A stretch of DNA of 64,000 bases from Pseudopithomyces maydicus (taxonomy: Eukaryota > Ascomycota > Dothideomycetes > Pleosporales > Didymosphaeriaceae). The stretch is taken from contig JANTUC010000008.1 of assembly GCA_026873275.1 (NCBI GenBank), forward strand, positions 806,001 through 870,000. Reading direction: 5' to 3'. Under the pieces are notes generated by a model. The model worked only from the letters and a program-made list of their open reading frames with translations. It did no database searches and was not told the DNA's origin. The translations under genes and the position numbers were made by a program. Of the stretch, positions 45,060-58,278 are shown in pieces (position 1 is the first letter of the stretch; every line of letters begins with the position of its first letter).

Positions 45060-47584
45060 CTACTCGTCGTCAAAACCAGCGTTGAACTCGGCCAGCATGT
45101 CGGCCTCCAAATCCTCATCCAAATCGCCCGCAAGATCGTTACCTCCACCCTGAGGGTCGAATTCATCACCCTGTTCTTCCTCGGGACCTGTTGTCTCAGG
45201 GCTAGGTAAGCCGGAAGGCTGCTTGTCTGCGTTGACTACGTTTGTCAACGACGTAACTCGTTCCATGGTGCGCTTCTTCCGTTTCTGCAGCTTGGAGGTA
45301 CTTCTGGTGCTCGAGTCGCTGTCACCAGCCTCTGACTCAGCGTCAGAATCCATGCCTCGCTTTCGTTTATGCTTTTGAACCTTTGTGCCGTTTGTTTCTG
45401 ACTGTGTGCTATTCGCGGAGTTGACGCTTTCTGTATCCGACGCCCGGGAACCCTCGGAATCGGATTCGCCTTCGAATTCTTCAATCTCCTTGGCTATGGC
45501 TTCCCAGTCGCCGTCAGCCATGTCTAATAAAGATGTTGGGGATTGAGGATTGTTATCGTCCGCTCCATCGATGCTCTCTTCTTCGTCGTCCTCCTCCTCC
45601 AGCTCTTCCACGGCTGCAGGAGAATCTCGTTCATCGTCTACGTCAATGTAGTACTTCTCTTCCTCGATATGTTCCCACTGCGTACAGCAAGCAGTAACCC
45701 AGTCAACCGTCACGATCTGCATGTTACCTCCTTCGTGTAAAATTCGCGCCGCCTTCTTCACTTTTGAGGTTTTTCGGTCCGGATTTGCTACCACGTGTGT
45801 GGTGTACTTGTCCACATTGAGGGAGATTTGCGCACCAAAACTCTTCACCCACAGCGCGAGATCAGAACTGGATAGTGTGAGCTGTAATCCTGTTGTGTGA
45901 ATCATTATCATTTACCTTTCAACATCCATGCCCAATGGAATTATTCCGGAAAAACAAATGACACATCCAGCAAGCGTATCACTCTTGATCCGTGGCATGA
46001 TGTGTGCAATGTCAGGCACGATAGCCTCCAGGCGCGGTTTCCGGGGCTTTTCTCGCCTTTCAATTCGGCAACCCGACTACCACTCGGCTTGACGATTGAC
46101 CGTTCATATTCTTCGTAAAATTCTTCGTATACACGCCGTAAATTCCTCTCGACCACTTCCAATCCGTTGTCGTCGTTGTTCAATATGGCGCGATGCTTGT
46201 GATGTTCGCTAGATGGTGAGTTGCCGTTCTCAGGCGTCTCGGATTTTGCAGCTTCTTCTTCATCTTCTTCTTTCTCGAGCGTCAGCTGCTGTTGCAAAAG
46301 GGGGCGCTCGGTCTGTTGAGCAACGATAATTTTCTCTTGCTCTTTCACTCGCTCCTCGAGTGCTTCCTGACTCTCGCCGGCGCCCATGTTGAGCATCTGC
46401 TGTTCCAAGTCATTCTCGACCCCGTTCATAGCTTCTATTGACGGTGCAGGTCGAGAGGGTAAGGGTAAGGGTTTGCCTGCGATAGAATAAGGAACGTTCT
46501 CAGACGGAGCTGTGCTCTTGGCTTCACCTTTGTCACCGGGTTTCTTTTTCGGGGAAGACGAGGGCAACTCGAGCTGCTTGGGTAGGAAGCTAGCATTGAT
46601 GTCGCCAGCGCCAGGGAAGAAGTTGAAGACGGGAACGCGCACAAGGTAGGGGCTGTAGTTCCAGACATCGGCCCTGTCGTCGATGATGACGACCATGCCG
46701 GGGTTGTTTGGAAACAGGCGGTGCAGGCTCTTGGCCTTGTCTGTGCCGTTCTCGTCGCGGCTCAAGATGCGATCGCCAAAGTACTTGCGATCCGGATCGA
46801 TGATCCTGGCCACTTCCTGAGCGTAGGCGCGGGTGGCCATGGTGTAGATGTGCATCTCGTACAGCTGGGACATTGTGCTGAAGAAGTCGTCGAGGCCGGG
46901 ACGCTTCTTGACATAGTACCAGTTGGCGGCGACGTGGGCGACGTTGTCGTCGGCGAGCTGGAAGCCCTCGACGTCCTTGACGAAGTCGTAATTTGGGTTG
47001 CTGGTGTCCTCCTTCCACTCGGCGATTGTGCGCTCGCAGGTGGTGTGGATGACGGTCTGGTCGAGGTCGACGATGAGGGTCAGCTTCTTGGCCTCGAGCA
47101 GGCGGTTCTTGGAGGCCTCCTCGGCCTTGCGGGCCTCCTTGTGGCTCACGAGCAGGGCGGTATTGACGTAGGTCATGTTGACGGTGGCGCGGGTGCTCTC
47201 GAGCTTCTCGGTCATGTAGTCGACCTGGGTCATGTCCTTGCCGCAGTTTGTGCACAGGCCGCCGAACTGTTCCTCGTGGGTGCATGGCTCGGTGATGTCG
47301 AGCAGCGGGGTGCCGGGCTTGGAGACAACGTCGAAGGCGTGGACGTGCCACTTGTCGACGATGCCGTCGACGGGGGCGTCGAAGGTGGCATAGTACTTCT
47401 GCAGGACCTGCTTGTCCTCGCCGTAGCGGTTGCGCTCGGTGCGGTAGCTCTCGTAGTGGTAGTGGAAGAGGGGCGTGGAGCGGGTGACGTCCTCGGCGCG
47501 GCCCTTGACCAGCTCGGTGATGGTGATGGGGTAGTGCAGGCCGTGTGGGGCGAGCACCCTCATGGGCTCGGCGTCGTGGTCCAT
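45060..47584 (-). CDS. FCP1: RNA polymerase II CTD phosphatase Fcp1, one apparent frameshift
   Basis: Exon 1 47584-45916 and exon 2 45867-45060, with a 48-base intron. The phosphatase signature DLDQT (DxDxT/V) lies in LTLIVDLDQTVIHTT, and the second acidic motif in VVIIDDRADVWNYSPYLV. A BRCT domain follows near the exon join (LALWVKSFGAQISLNVDKYTT), and the tail is long and acidic. Before the intron the frame shifts by one at the four-G run 46043-46046 (C run in the coding sense). With one extra C the text reads GEKSPRKPRLEAIVPDIAHI and runs into the BRCT part; total about 825 residues. Fcp1 dephosphorylates the Pol II CTD to recycle the enzyme and is essential in yeast. Confidence 0.93.
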
Positions 47585-48080
47585 GTGGGCGGGCCGTGTC
47601 GGCGCATTCGGGGCGCGGGCGGGCGGCGGTGGTGGTGGTGGTGCTGCTGAGGCTTCCGCTGCTTGTTGCTGGCGAGAGAGCTGCTGGCTGGGGAGCTCGG
47701 GGCGCAGAAGCTTGGGGCCTGTCGTCGCGGCCGGGAAGCGAGCGATGATGTGCAGCTAGCGGGCGCCAAGCGGCGGCATGCAGTCGGGCAGCAGTCGAGC
47801 AAGGCGGTTGCAGGCTGCGGCGAGGCGGGTGTGGTGGTTGCGCACGAGATGGAATTGGATGGATGCGGCTCCACCGCCAAAAGCTTGTGCAGCTGCGACG
47901 AGGGGCGGCACCGTTGCTTTTGTAGCTGCGCCGCCCACCCTTGCAGCCGCGCCCACCTTAGCGGGGCCTAACGCCATAGCTGCGCAGCCGCCTTTGAGCG
48001 CCGCCCACACAAAGAAACACCGTCCAAGTCGGATGCGGACGAGGATGCTTGGCACCCTCACGCGACGCCTGAAGAGGTCA
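47585..48080. other. Intergenic, FCP1 upstream region
   Basis: 496 bases, GC-rich, between two minus-strand genes. ORFs across it on both strands are composition artefacts. Confidence 0.5.
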
Positions 48081-51000
48081 TTATGTGTGCGTGTGCGTGT
48101 CTACAGTAGCTACTATTACTCCCGCTCTTGCCCTCGAACCTCCCCTCCCCTGCCGCGAGCCCGCCGTCGAGCCCACCGTCGAGCCCACCATCGCCGACGC
48201 CTGCACCTCGGCTTCTTGGAGATCGCCCTCCTCGTCAATCAGTGTCCAGTCCGCGTCCACGTCGCCAAACGGCTGGTCCTCCTCCACGCGCTCCCCGGAT
48301 CCGCACGAGAGGTTCCTGGCTCGCTCGAGCTCCCGGTAGATCGTCTCGATGGCAACCTGCGTGCCAGTCTCCTGCTCACCCGTCAGTCAAAAACCCTCGT
48401 AGCTTCCTGGCCACCCCTACGCCCTCGCGCCCATTTCTTGCTTACCTTCCGGATCTTGTGCCCGAGCACGTTCGCCTTGACCTTCATCCGCTCGCTGTTG
48501 GTCGCCTCCCACAGCGCCTTTCCAAGCATCTTGGTGTTGATCTTCTTAAGGTGTATCCCCACGCGGAGGTCTTCCACCCGTGTCGCGAAGAAGAACTGAT
48601 CGCCAAAGAAAGGCTTGATGATCGTAGGCTTTCCCGCTCGGAGACTCGCGCCCGTCGTACCTGAACCACCGTGGTGGACCACGGCATCCACCTGTTTGAA
48701 CAGCCAGTCGTGAGGTACAGCATTGATCTTGAAGATATCTGCGGGCATCGGAAGTTCCCCGTCAGACTCGCCTTCCCCTGCTCCTTTCCCACCGTGCCAT
48801 CTGTCGGACCACCCCTTGGAGAGGATGCAGCGGACACCCGCCTCTTGAACTGCATCGATGATTGTTTGCGTGACAGTAGCCGGGTCCTCGAACACGATTG
48901 ACCCAAATCCAATATACACCACTTTCTTCTTGTCCGCCCGTGCTTTGTTCAGGAAATGCTGCAAGTCCTCGGGTGCCTTGTACTCGTCACCCTCGTCGAG
49001 GAACCAGTACCCCGTCACCCGGATCCAGTCGGGCCAGTCGCACGGCGGCGGCACAACATACTGGCTGAAGTTATACAGAAACGGTCGTTCATTTGCCTTC
49101 ATGTGTGCTTGCGAGGTGCTGCGGAGTTTGAGCTGTTCACGGCGCCATTTGTTGACTTGATTGGCAATCAGGACCCAAAATACTTTGTCAATCGTCACGT
49201 AGCTTATGCTGTTCGCGTAGCCTCCCATCTTGTTATGTCCGGGTGCGAAGGCATGCGGATAGGCTCGGGTACGTGTCCAAGGCATGGTAAAGGCCCTGAA
49301 GTACGGGATCTTCAGCGCTTCAGCAATATGAATCCCGATCATCGCCGATGGGCTCTCAATCAGCACATCCGCTCCTTGACATGCTGCCCACGCTGTATCA
49401 CAGAGCTCATCAAGCCAACCTCGAAATTTGGAGTTCGTCTCTTTCAGAAACCCGTACGAAAACATCCCGTGTTGCACGCAAAGACGCATAAGTTCGGCGG
49501 GGTCACCGGCCACGGGTGCAAAGCCGATGCCGTGACCTTCGACCCACTCTTGGAACATGCCATGTGTAGCAATCACTGGTTGGTGCCCTTCCCTGATTAA
49601 GTCTTTGCAGAGGGCAATGTAAGGTTGCACATCGCCCCGGGATCCAATTGTCAGACAGACAATTCTTAAAGAGTGCGCCGGTTTGAAGTCTATAATCGAT
49701 GCCTGTGGGTCATCAAAAATGAGCGGAATACGATCCATCTCGGCTGCAGGTGTGGTTGGCATGTGGACATCGCCTTCAGCGCCTACCCGGACGGCTTGGA
49801 GGAGATCGTGCTCAGCCTTGGCCGCCTCGTCATCGCTATCTATACCATCAGAGGACTCCACATCCTCAATGTATTTGGTGCTTTCTAGGATCCGCAGTAT
49901 TGAGATGGCACACTCATCGCGATGTTCGGCTTTGGCAAACTCGAAGAACAGTTCCTCATGCCCCCGGATGACTACAACCAGACCGTGATAACCAAGTCGA
50001 AATCCCTTCTCTTTGTTGATCGTCTCGATGTCACGAATAGGTAGAATAACCTGCACAAGTCAGCTTAGACAGGCTACCACGTCATTCATATAGTCTACGT
50101 ACCTTGGTCTTGGACGTGGGCATAATGCTACGGAAACAAAAGGACCGATTGCTGATATAGATCTTGCCATAGTTGGGAATGAGGCGCTGGAGATGGGCAA
50201 AGTACGACGACTGTAGTTGTTCATTAGGCAATGAGAAATGCTCCTGAAAATGCTGCGCGGCCTTGGCAGTATCTTCTTCATCATCGGGATCTTGCACTTG
50301 ATCATTTGGTCTCAATTCCTCAGCAACGTGGTAGTGTTTGCGGCCACCAGCCAACATCCCAGACACTTTTTCATAGTAGCCCATTGACTCACTTGTGAGC
50401 AGGCTCCCCATCTTCTTTGAGCGTGTTCGCAGGAACCCTGCTAACCCGGCTGCCTTTTGGAGTGGAAAGGAAGCAATGTCCTGAAGGCCAATTGACGAGG
50501 TAGATAACCTCGTGGCTGTTGTATCTTGGTCATGACTGAGATCTGCTTTGTTTCTAGATGATTGCGTTGCAGCCGCGTTCGTACCACTAGTCTGTTTAAT
50601 CGAAGAATGTGTTGTTTTGATGTGAAATGGACGTGCACTCGACGAACGAGTTGTGTCCTGTGAATGCCGAGCGAAGACATCTGATTTTTCTGACAAAGCA
50701 ACTTGGCCGGTATGAAGCGTTGGCGCGCAGAATACATCAGAACGCTCGAGAATTTGGCTCGCGGATGCGTTGCTCTCACTTATAGATTGTACGTGTGCGG
50801 AGGATTCGGTGCCTGGATCTACAGAATTCGTAGCAGAATCCCAAGTATCGCGGGCTTTGGGTGACAGTGGGGATTTGTCACCTGTTCGGACCTTCGATTG
50901 CTTGTCGTGACGATTGCCACTAAAACTTCGGCGAACTTCATGACTTGGTCGGCGGAGGGAGCGATTTCCGTCTATACTATGTCTTGCATCAAGACTCCGG

Positions 51001-52708
51001 CGTATGTCGAGGCTGGACCGCGAATCAGTACTTAAGTTTGAATGTCCAACGAGCGGACCCGGCAGCGGAGATAGCGTCGCCCTAACGTTTTCGTCTATGT
51101 GTGTGGGGTAGACAGGATTATCCTGGCCCGTTCCGGCATTCCTATTGCTGGGAAGATCGAGTACAGTCGGCGTTATTGCGTCTGTATTACCTTGCTCCTG
51201 CTCTCCCTGGTGATGCTCATTATCATTGATCATGATGCGTAAAACGTTGAGGGCATCCTGTCCCTGGTTGAAGAAAGAGAAGAAATACTAAGTTGGTCAG
51301 CATGTGCTTCACATCAGAGAGAGCTGGTAATCACCTCATCGATTGCGTATGTTTCATCATTGTCAATCACGCGAATCTTCACAGTCTCGGCAAAATCGAG
51401 TATAGTACTTTCCTCAATCTCCAGGACGTTCTGAATAGGCAGAGAGATCTTCACGCTGTTTCCCTCGTTGTGCGTGCGAAATACGACTTTCTGGATGGAA
51501 CGCACCCATTCTTTGGCACTTACCGCACTGTCGGCTTTGAACTGGAAGGTCTTCTCGTCCGTCGTAACCACGAAAGTTGTTTCGTCTTTGCTTTTGTCTT
51601 TGCTTTCGAGCACTTCAGCAGATATTGCGTACTGCAAATTAATGCGATTGCGTGGAAAATACAACTCTGTGGGACTGGTGTAGTATGCCAACACATCGCC
51701 TCTTAAAATAAACCAGTATCGATTGTATTTTGATCGGCCCCGTTTGGAGAGATAGCCAGTTTTGCTGACATCGTGCTAGATTCAAATCAGCTTGATTAGT
51801 GTTTGTGATCTTGCAATACATACATGTTTCTTTGGTATATATGCATAGAAGCAAATGTGTCTCTGGGTAATATACATGTATCCCTGAAGAAGAATGCTTT
51901 GCAACAACCAGCACGGGTATTCTGTACATATTAGATAAATGTTTGGAATTCTGGGTCTAGTTAGCAAACCTGATATTACTTCTTCTACACCCTCAAAATC
52001 AAAAATCTGTTGCAACCGGTTCGCAAGCGGCACCTTTGTTTTGCCTTTGCTCACCCCAGAGGTTGTTTCTTGTTTGTTATTGCGTTCAGAGCCTCGACGC
52101 TTCTCAGTATATAAGTCCCGTACAGAGGCCGACTGTGACATGTCTGATTCGTCTCGAGAAGCAGTAGAAGGAACGTCATCGGACGGCTGAGGAGGCAAAA
52201 ACTGCGAGGATGACATCGCTTCGGTCGTTTGGGCTTCTGACTTGATTTCCTTTCGGTTTGAGATCTTGAGCTTGGGCAGCGACCGTAGTAACTTGTGTTC
52301 AGAAAGCGTTCTCCGGTGCTTGCCGCTGAGTGATTTGCCCTCTTCCACATCTTGAAGCGACTTCTGAAAGTCATGAACAGAGCTTAGACGGCTCATCCTT
52401 GCCGCGCCGTCTAAGCTGCCGTACTTGATATTTTGTCGCACCCCATCGTCGCTCTCGCCGTCGCCTGAGTCTACTTCCTCTGTGATGCCTGTGTCTGTAT
52501 GTGATTGCTGTCCGACACGAGCTATCATAGAGAATATGGACTGGTGCATCGAAATGGTGTTGTTGAGCTTCGGTACGGCAACGTCTTCGTCCGCATCGCC
52601 GGCATCTCTGAAGCGCTCTGGGATGTCCAGAGACACCCGCCGCGGCTCCTTGCGCTTCTTAGTAAGTTTACGGACAGGCCGCTCCCTTGTTCGTTCTTCG
52701 CTCGCCAT
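48081..52708 (-). CDS. ATG26: UDP-glucose:sterol 3-beta-glucosyltransferase (Atg26/Ugt51)
   Basis: Six exons on the minus strand: 52708-51970, 51921-51824, 51775-51335, 51287-50103, 50050-48446 and 48371-48081, giving 1452 residues without a break. Order: disordered basic N-terminus; GRAM part (IFDFEGVEEVIS, ICFYAYIPKK); PH domain (SKTGYLSKRGRSKYNRYWF); long Ser-rich linker; second GRAM part; then the glycosyltransferase with IGSRGDVQPYIALCKDL at its start and HHGGSGTTGASLRAGKP plus PFFGDQFFFATRV near the end. The enzyme adds glucose to ergosterol at membranes, and in some yeasts and plant pathogens it is needed for pexophagy. The last exon is a low-complexity tail. Introns of 47-74 bases all have proper ends. 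Confidence 0.96.
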
Positions 52709-53669
52709 GGTGCCTGGAGAGGCTCGGTTGCCCGGGGTTCGATAGGTAGCGGGGGTGGTGGTAGGAGGCGTGGAGGCGTGGAGGCGTGGAGGCACAGGGC
52801 CAGGGTATTGTCCTAAGGCAGGAAGAAGCCGCGTAAATAGTGAAGAGAAGAAATGCCGAGCTGGTCTACGAACAGGCAGGTTGACTGCTTGGGGGCAGTG
52901 ATAACGTGGTTCGTCACATGTTGGCAACGTGAGTCGCAGACGCGATGGCCAGCGGATTCACCTGACGTTCGTCTGGATTTAGCGGCGTTCCAAGGTTGCC
53001 TTCCACATGGATCCATGTGCCCGCTTTGATAAGCTCCAACGTGCGGGCAGAAGGCACCAATGATCCACCGCAAATGTCTCACGCTCACAAGAAGCTGCCA
53101 TATGTAGCTCCTCGTACAGCCACTGCATTTGGTACCAGCACCCGTCTGCCTGCCCTTCAAAGCACTGCCCAAGCACCGCCCAACATTTCAGCCTTATGCT
53201 ATCGATAGCCTTAGACTAGTGCTACCCCAGAGGGGCCATCGGAACAAGTGCCTAGTCTATGTAGCAAGTGTATCTAGCACCCGTGAGATGGCGAATTTGA
53301 AAGCTCATTACAATGTGATTCTATCAAGTTGCGCGAGGCACCCAGTGTTAACATCTCCTGCCTCGTCTTGGCAACTCAACGCGTAATATGCCTGCGGCAA
53401 CTTGCCAAGACGAACACTGGAGCAAGTAAACAAAGGCTAGACTAGTCAAAGAATGTGCAATAGTTCTAATAACAGCCCTTGAAATTTGCTCATCTTGGAC
53501 TTCATTCTGGTTATGTGTACATTACTGCAGCAGCACCGTGGGAAAAGGAAATAAATAGCGCTCATGGCAATACTACAGACCAATCTCGTGTTTCCCATTT
53601 ACATTTGTGAATCCCACTCCACCTCCCGTGATTCAAGACAGCCTTACAATTTATCGAAGAAAAAACGTC
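52709..53669. other. Intergenic, ATG26 upstream region
   Basis: 961 bases between ATG26 (start) and PEP4 (3' end), both minus strand. Nothing else recognised. Confidence 0.55.
52764..52793. repeat. GGAGGCGT tandem repeat in the ATG26 leader/promoter
   Basis: About three and a half copies of an 8-base unit lie 56-85 bases upstream of the start codon. Confidence 0.8.
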
Positions 53670-55016
53670 TTACTTGGCCTTGGCAAGACCGACGGCGTTG
53701 TTGCCAAGATCGTACACAGAGTACCATTTCCTGAGGAAGGCATCGCCGAGAATAGCAAGGGGGCCAACAGGCTCTGGGAAGTCCATTCCCATAAAGGCGG
53801 AAATGCAGGAGCCTTGGACCTCGAGGATGTAGTCGTAAGCAGAGATGGTGAAGTTATGACCAGTAAGCGTGAATGTCAGGTCGGGCAAACCATCACGCTT
53901 GTCACATTCAACCGTGTACTGTCCGTTGAACGACTTCTTAGCACCGATCTCCTTGTTGAGAAGCTCGGCAATAGTGGAAGGCAGAGCAATGAGAGAGGTA
54001 CCGGTGTCAAGGATGACGCCGGTGTTGTCCATTTCAGCCGTCGCGTCACCGAAGGTGATCGCATCAAGGTCAACCTCCCAGTAGGCCTTACGCCTGAGGG
54101 GAATCTTGGTGAGCTTGCCCTCGTAGTGCTTCTCGTTCACACCACCAAAGATAGCTTCAGATTCCGAGCCATCGTTGGTGTCACCAAGGTAGAAAGCGAA
54201 CACAGGTTCGTCCAACAAGCCCTGGTCCAGCATGTTATAGAAAGGCGGAACAATTTTGTTCACACTGATGGTGTCGTAACCCAGGCCCAAAATGCCGTCG
54301 AACCTGCCGAAAGCGAAAGCAAGGCCGGGCTCAGATGTAGCCTCAGCGAAGTCTTGGTTCTTCACCTTGAGGTCACCGATCTGGAAAGTGTCTTGAGACA
54401 CAAATCCGCTGAGAGAACCAGATCCGTACCGGATCTCAAACGAGGAGCCGTTCTTCTCGTAGGTCGAGGATGACGAGGAGTCGTACTTGGTGTGAAGGTA
54501 GCAAGCGATCGAGCTGCACTCTGACGAAGGTACCCAAAGATTGGAGCTCCCAGTATCAAGAATGACCTTGAAGTCCTGAGGAGGCGTACCGAGAGAGATC
54601 TCGGAGAAGTCTACGCATTGTTAGGACACACTCGCGAATCATCAACCGGGTAGGCTGGACATACACTGTGCGTTCAGGAAGTTGGTTATGGGCACCGGGT
54701 GTGTACCATCGGCGACATAGGGCGCCTTGAAGACCTGCTCGACATGTGACTCGGCTTTGATGCCCATGTACTTCTGTCCAAGGGCCTTTGCTTGCTCCTG
54801 GAAGTTGGCGTATTGCTGCGACACATTCAGCACATGGCCGGGTCAAGATGCAGACGTTCGATCCAGCTTGAACTCACGCCAAAGCGAATCGTCATGATAG
54901 CACGGAAGACTTACAAGCTGCTCCGATAGAGGAACCTTCTTGAGCTTCATCTTGTGAACGCCAGCGCTTGCGGCGCCCATCAGCGAGCCCGCAGCGAGGA
55001 GGATTGACGTCTTCAT
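53670..55016 (-). CDS. PEP4: Vacuolar aspartic protease (proteinase A)
   Basis: Three exons, 55016-54915, 54815-54665 and 54610-53670, encode 397 residues. A signal peptide (MKTSILLAAGSLMGAASA) is followed by a propeptide (HKMKLKKVPLSEQL, ALGQKYMG). The mature pepsin fold has both catalytic motifs: VILDTGSSNLWVPS and VILDTGTSLIALPS, plus FDGILGLGYDTISV and the C-terminal AILGDAFLRKWYSVYDLG. This is the saccharopepsin type, delivered to the vacuole, where it activates other hydrolases. The first intron is 99 bases, the second 54. No anomaly. Confidence 0.96.
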
Positions 55017-55642
55017 GACGACGAAAAGGAAGCAGACGCCTCAGAGAAAACAATGGAGACGATGAATGAAGATAGGCTCCTTTGCGAAGCTGTGTTGTGA
55101 TGGAGAAGGGTTGTGTTTGGAGCTTCGGGGAGCTTGAGGTGCGAGCGGGTGGCTGGGGCAATCGTGATGACGCTTCGCGGCAGCCTGGAGCACGTGCGCC
55201 ATCTGCTTTTGTACTAGCCAAAACGCTAAATGTCGGGGAGGCTTGGGGAACCTCAGGTACGCCAGCGAAAGAGATGATGCATATGCATGAAGCTACCAGG
55301 GTGGAGGTGTCAGAAGAGGTGAGCGAAAGCGAACCGTACATCATATAGAGTGGCCTGCACGTTGCGATGCCACCTTATCGCTGGGTGTCGCCACCATGCT
55401 GTCGCGCGAGGCTGACGGTTAGACTGTGTTGCGCAATGGGACTAGAAACAGGGCCCCGAAACCCGGACTGGGACATGTGATGTGATTCTGAAAGCGCGCG
55501 TTCTCTCCTTTTTACGTCAATATCTGTCTTGGCTGGGCCCGGTCCTGAACTAATCGCATGCGTCTGTCACCCGGTCATCTGTGCAAATACCGGTAGTCTA
55601 GCTATACTCGTGCCATAGTCTATCCTAAACCTCGGAAGCTTT
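55017..55642. other. Intergenic, PEP4 upstream region
   Basis: 626 bases between two minus-strand genes. Nothing specific recognised. Confidence 0.55.
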
Positions 55643-58278
55643 TCAATCCTCCTCCAGCGTTGTCGATGCCATCAGTCGCTGTAACATAGCCATCGTCACC
55701 TTACATGCCCATCTCACCGTCTCTTTCTCTTGTTTGTTTGCTGTGATATCCGTCTTACTTATGACTTTCTTCAGGAAGTATTGTAGTCCCGTAATCATCT
55801 CCGTTGCCGAGTCAACGTTGATGAAGATATTGAGTAGCGCCTTTTCATTCTTCTTCTCTTTGTGTCCTTTCTGTGACTCAAGGATGATAGTGACCAGGAG
55901 AACTTCAACTAGTGTCTTAGTCTTGGGTTTCAGATAGGGGAAATTGAGCGTTTTCAGACTGGTAATCGACAAGTCGCTGTTCGCTATGAGAGTGCCGTAG
56001 AGCTTGCCGAGCGTGACGATCCGGCGCAAAGACATGTCGTCTTCTGCTTTCTCTTCATCGTCAGATGCATCATCTTCATCCTTCTTCTCTCCTAGCTTCC
56101 CGAACACGTCCCAAAGAGCAAATTGAAACGTCTTTCGCGATTTGTGGTCAGTGCAAAACTTGCGTGCGAGGGCGGTATAGTAAGGATTGTACGAGTCCTC
56201 GCAGCCTGCGCAATGCAGAATGACACGCGGTATCTCAACCTCCTCAGCTTTCTTCAGGCGAAGCTTCAAAAGGCGAACATGTGCGTCTTTGTAATCGCTC
56301 GATGACATGACCGTAACGAAGATAGCTCGGCGAACCTCCGTGTTCATGCGTTGCTCCTTTGCAAGCTGCAAAAGATCAACTTCGCCGTCATCCTGATCAT
56401 TGATTGTGTCGAATGACCCATCCTTTTCTTCACCTTTGTCGCTTTTCCTTTCTTGTACCTCACTTGCCATGTTACTCCGCCAACTTGCTCCGACCAGCCA
56501 CCATTTGCCCTTCTTGTCGGTGTCCCTGATATCAGCGAGTCCTATCCGTAAAGGTTCGCTTCCTTTCAAGTTCCGCACGTTCAGTGTGCCTAGCTGCTTC
56601 TTCATGCTGATGGTATGTTCGCGTACAATGGCCGAGGCCGTCACCCCTGTCTTCATCTTATTATTCTTCAAGTCGTTGATAGTCTCAATCATGAACTTGG
56701 TCCGCACAGGCAGACTCTTCTCGCCCACTCTAGTGACCGACTTTTGGAGCAGAATGACGATATCTTTGAGCGAAGATGGGTCGTCTTGGCGTAGTTGAGA
56801 GCCAGACACTCTAACAATTCGTAGTAGAAGTTCTGTGTTAATCTCAGAAAGTTCTTCGAGAAAGTATTTGATGTAGTCAAACACTAATTTGCAACCAACA
56901 ACTTGGAACATGTACAGCTCAGCCAGGATGGATATGATATTGGTCGTCTGCTTTCCAGTGCCATTCTTGTTAGGCTGGTAATGCTTGTCGAATTCGAGCA
57001 CTATCCGTTCCAACATCTGTGCTCCGAAATCCGGTCCAATTACCTTGTAGATGGCTGCTATAAACCCAGCGTGTAGAATGAGAAATGTATCGATCAGAGT
57101 AGTTGCGTCCGCCACCATGCCAATGAATAGGTCCACCAGGGTAGTGGTGACATAACCGCGTGGATTGTTTTGATAAATTTTCTCGATCTCTTTTAGGATG
57201 GACATCATATTGGCGTCGGACAGCCGATTGAAGAGGCCTTGCAGTTGCCTACGCAATCGGGATAGAGCTTCTGCATCTGAAGCGGGTGGAGCACGAAGCG
57301 CTGGAGGTACGTATTTCGTAGGAGCCGCACCGGCGACTACTGGCGCAACGTACGGGTTCTCTCGTATGCGAGGTGCGTCTTCCTCCGGCTCGTCTTCCGA
57401 GTCAAGGCTTTCAAAGTCTGATTCCGGGCCTCCTGCACCGCCGCTCAGAACATCATCTTCTTCTGGGTCATGCACGTCTGCTTCGTCCATGTCAAATTCT
57501 TCGTTAGCATCAGAGTCGTCCGAGGGCATCTCGTCCAACGCTGAATCGTCGCTCTCATCTTGCGCCACCTCGATCGACGCCCCCAACGCTTTCCGTCGCT
57601 TGTTTGCCAGCCATGCGTCGTCTTGGTCCCTTTTCCGCTTCGACGGTTTTTCCTCCCAGCCATCCTCGTCACTGCCGAAATCTCCCAAGTCGCCAAAAAT
57701 GGCATCCAAACCATCACTGGTTGGGTCGGACTTCTTTTGCGCTTCATCCCCAGTTTCTTTTCCAGTGCGGCAATCTCTGCGTCATCGTGTGCGAGACGGT
57801 CCTTCACCGCGCGTGAAACCTTGGGACTGGGCGGCGGAGAAGGCGCTTTCTTGGGCTCGGCCGGAGCGATCTGCGCCTTCTTCAGTATGCCCTTGGCTGG
57901 CACGGGAGCTGGGCGCTTTGCCAGCTCATCCTCTTCGTCGCTCCAGTCGACAGCATCTGTCTCGTCGTCGTCACTCTGCGCAGCTGTCTCGGTCTTGCGG
58001 CGCGTTCCGCCCGACTTGAGGCCGCCCGGTCTCGAGTGATTGGGCCTCGGTTGCTTATGGGCCCTCTTCGCCTCTCGCTCTGCTTTCCTGCGGTCTTTGC
58101 GGTTCTGGGGGCCTCCATGTGGGCGGCCGCCGCGCTTTCGGCCGGCAGGATCTGCTCCAAATCAGCATATGTGCGGTTGGCAACGCGGCGGTCTGGAGGG
58201 CTTGGGCATGTTACCTCCGCCAAATTGGTCGCGGAGCTCCTTGGGCAATGTGGGACCGTTGAACTGTCGCTGGCGCAT
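55643..58278 (-). CDS. SGD1: Nucleolar MIF4G/MA3 protein Sgd1/NOM1, one apparent frameshift
   Basis: Exon 1 58278-58215 (MRQRQFNGPTLPKELRDQFG) and exon 2 58151-55643, with a 63-base intron. A basic N-terminal region and acidic stretches (SDDDETDAVDWSDEEDE) lead to a MIF4G domain (LRRQLQGLFNRLSDANMMSI, IYQNNPRGYVTTTLVDLFIG) and then an MA3 domain. The frame breaks once near 57735-57757: upstream reads AALEKKLGMKRK, downstream reads KKSDPTSDGLDAIFGDL one base later, as if one A (or one G of the nearby run) were missing. Corrected length is about 857 residues. Sgd1/NOM1 works with DEAD-box helicase Fal1 in early 18S rRNA processing in the nucleolus. Confidence 0.92.

Noticed and set aside
46590..47351. 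253-codon Arg-rich minus-strand ORF
   Set aside because: Shifted-frame shadow of FCP1.
46721..47650. 309-codon plus-strand ORF
   Set aside because: Antisense to the conserved FCP1 exon; Gly/Val/Leu-rich composition is the mirror of its GC-rich codons.
53607..54473. 288-codon plus-strand ORF
   Set aside because: Antisense to PEP4.
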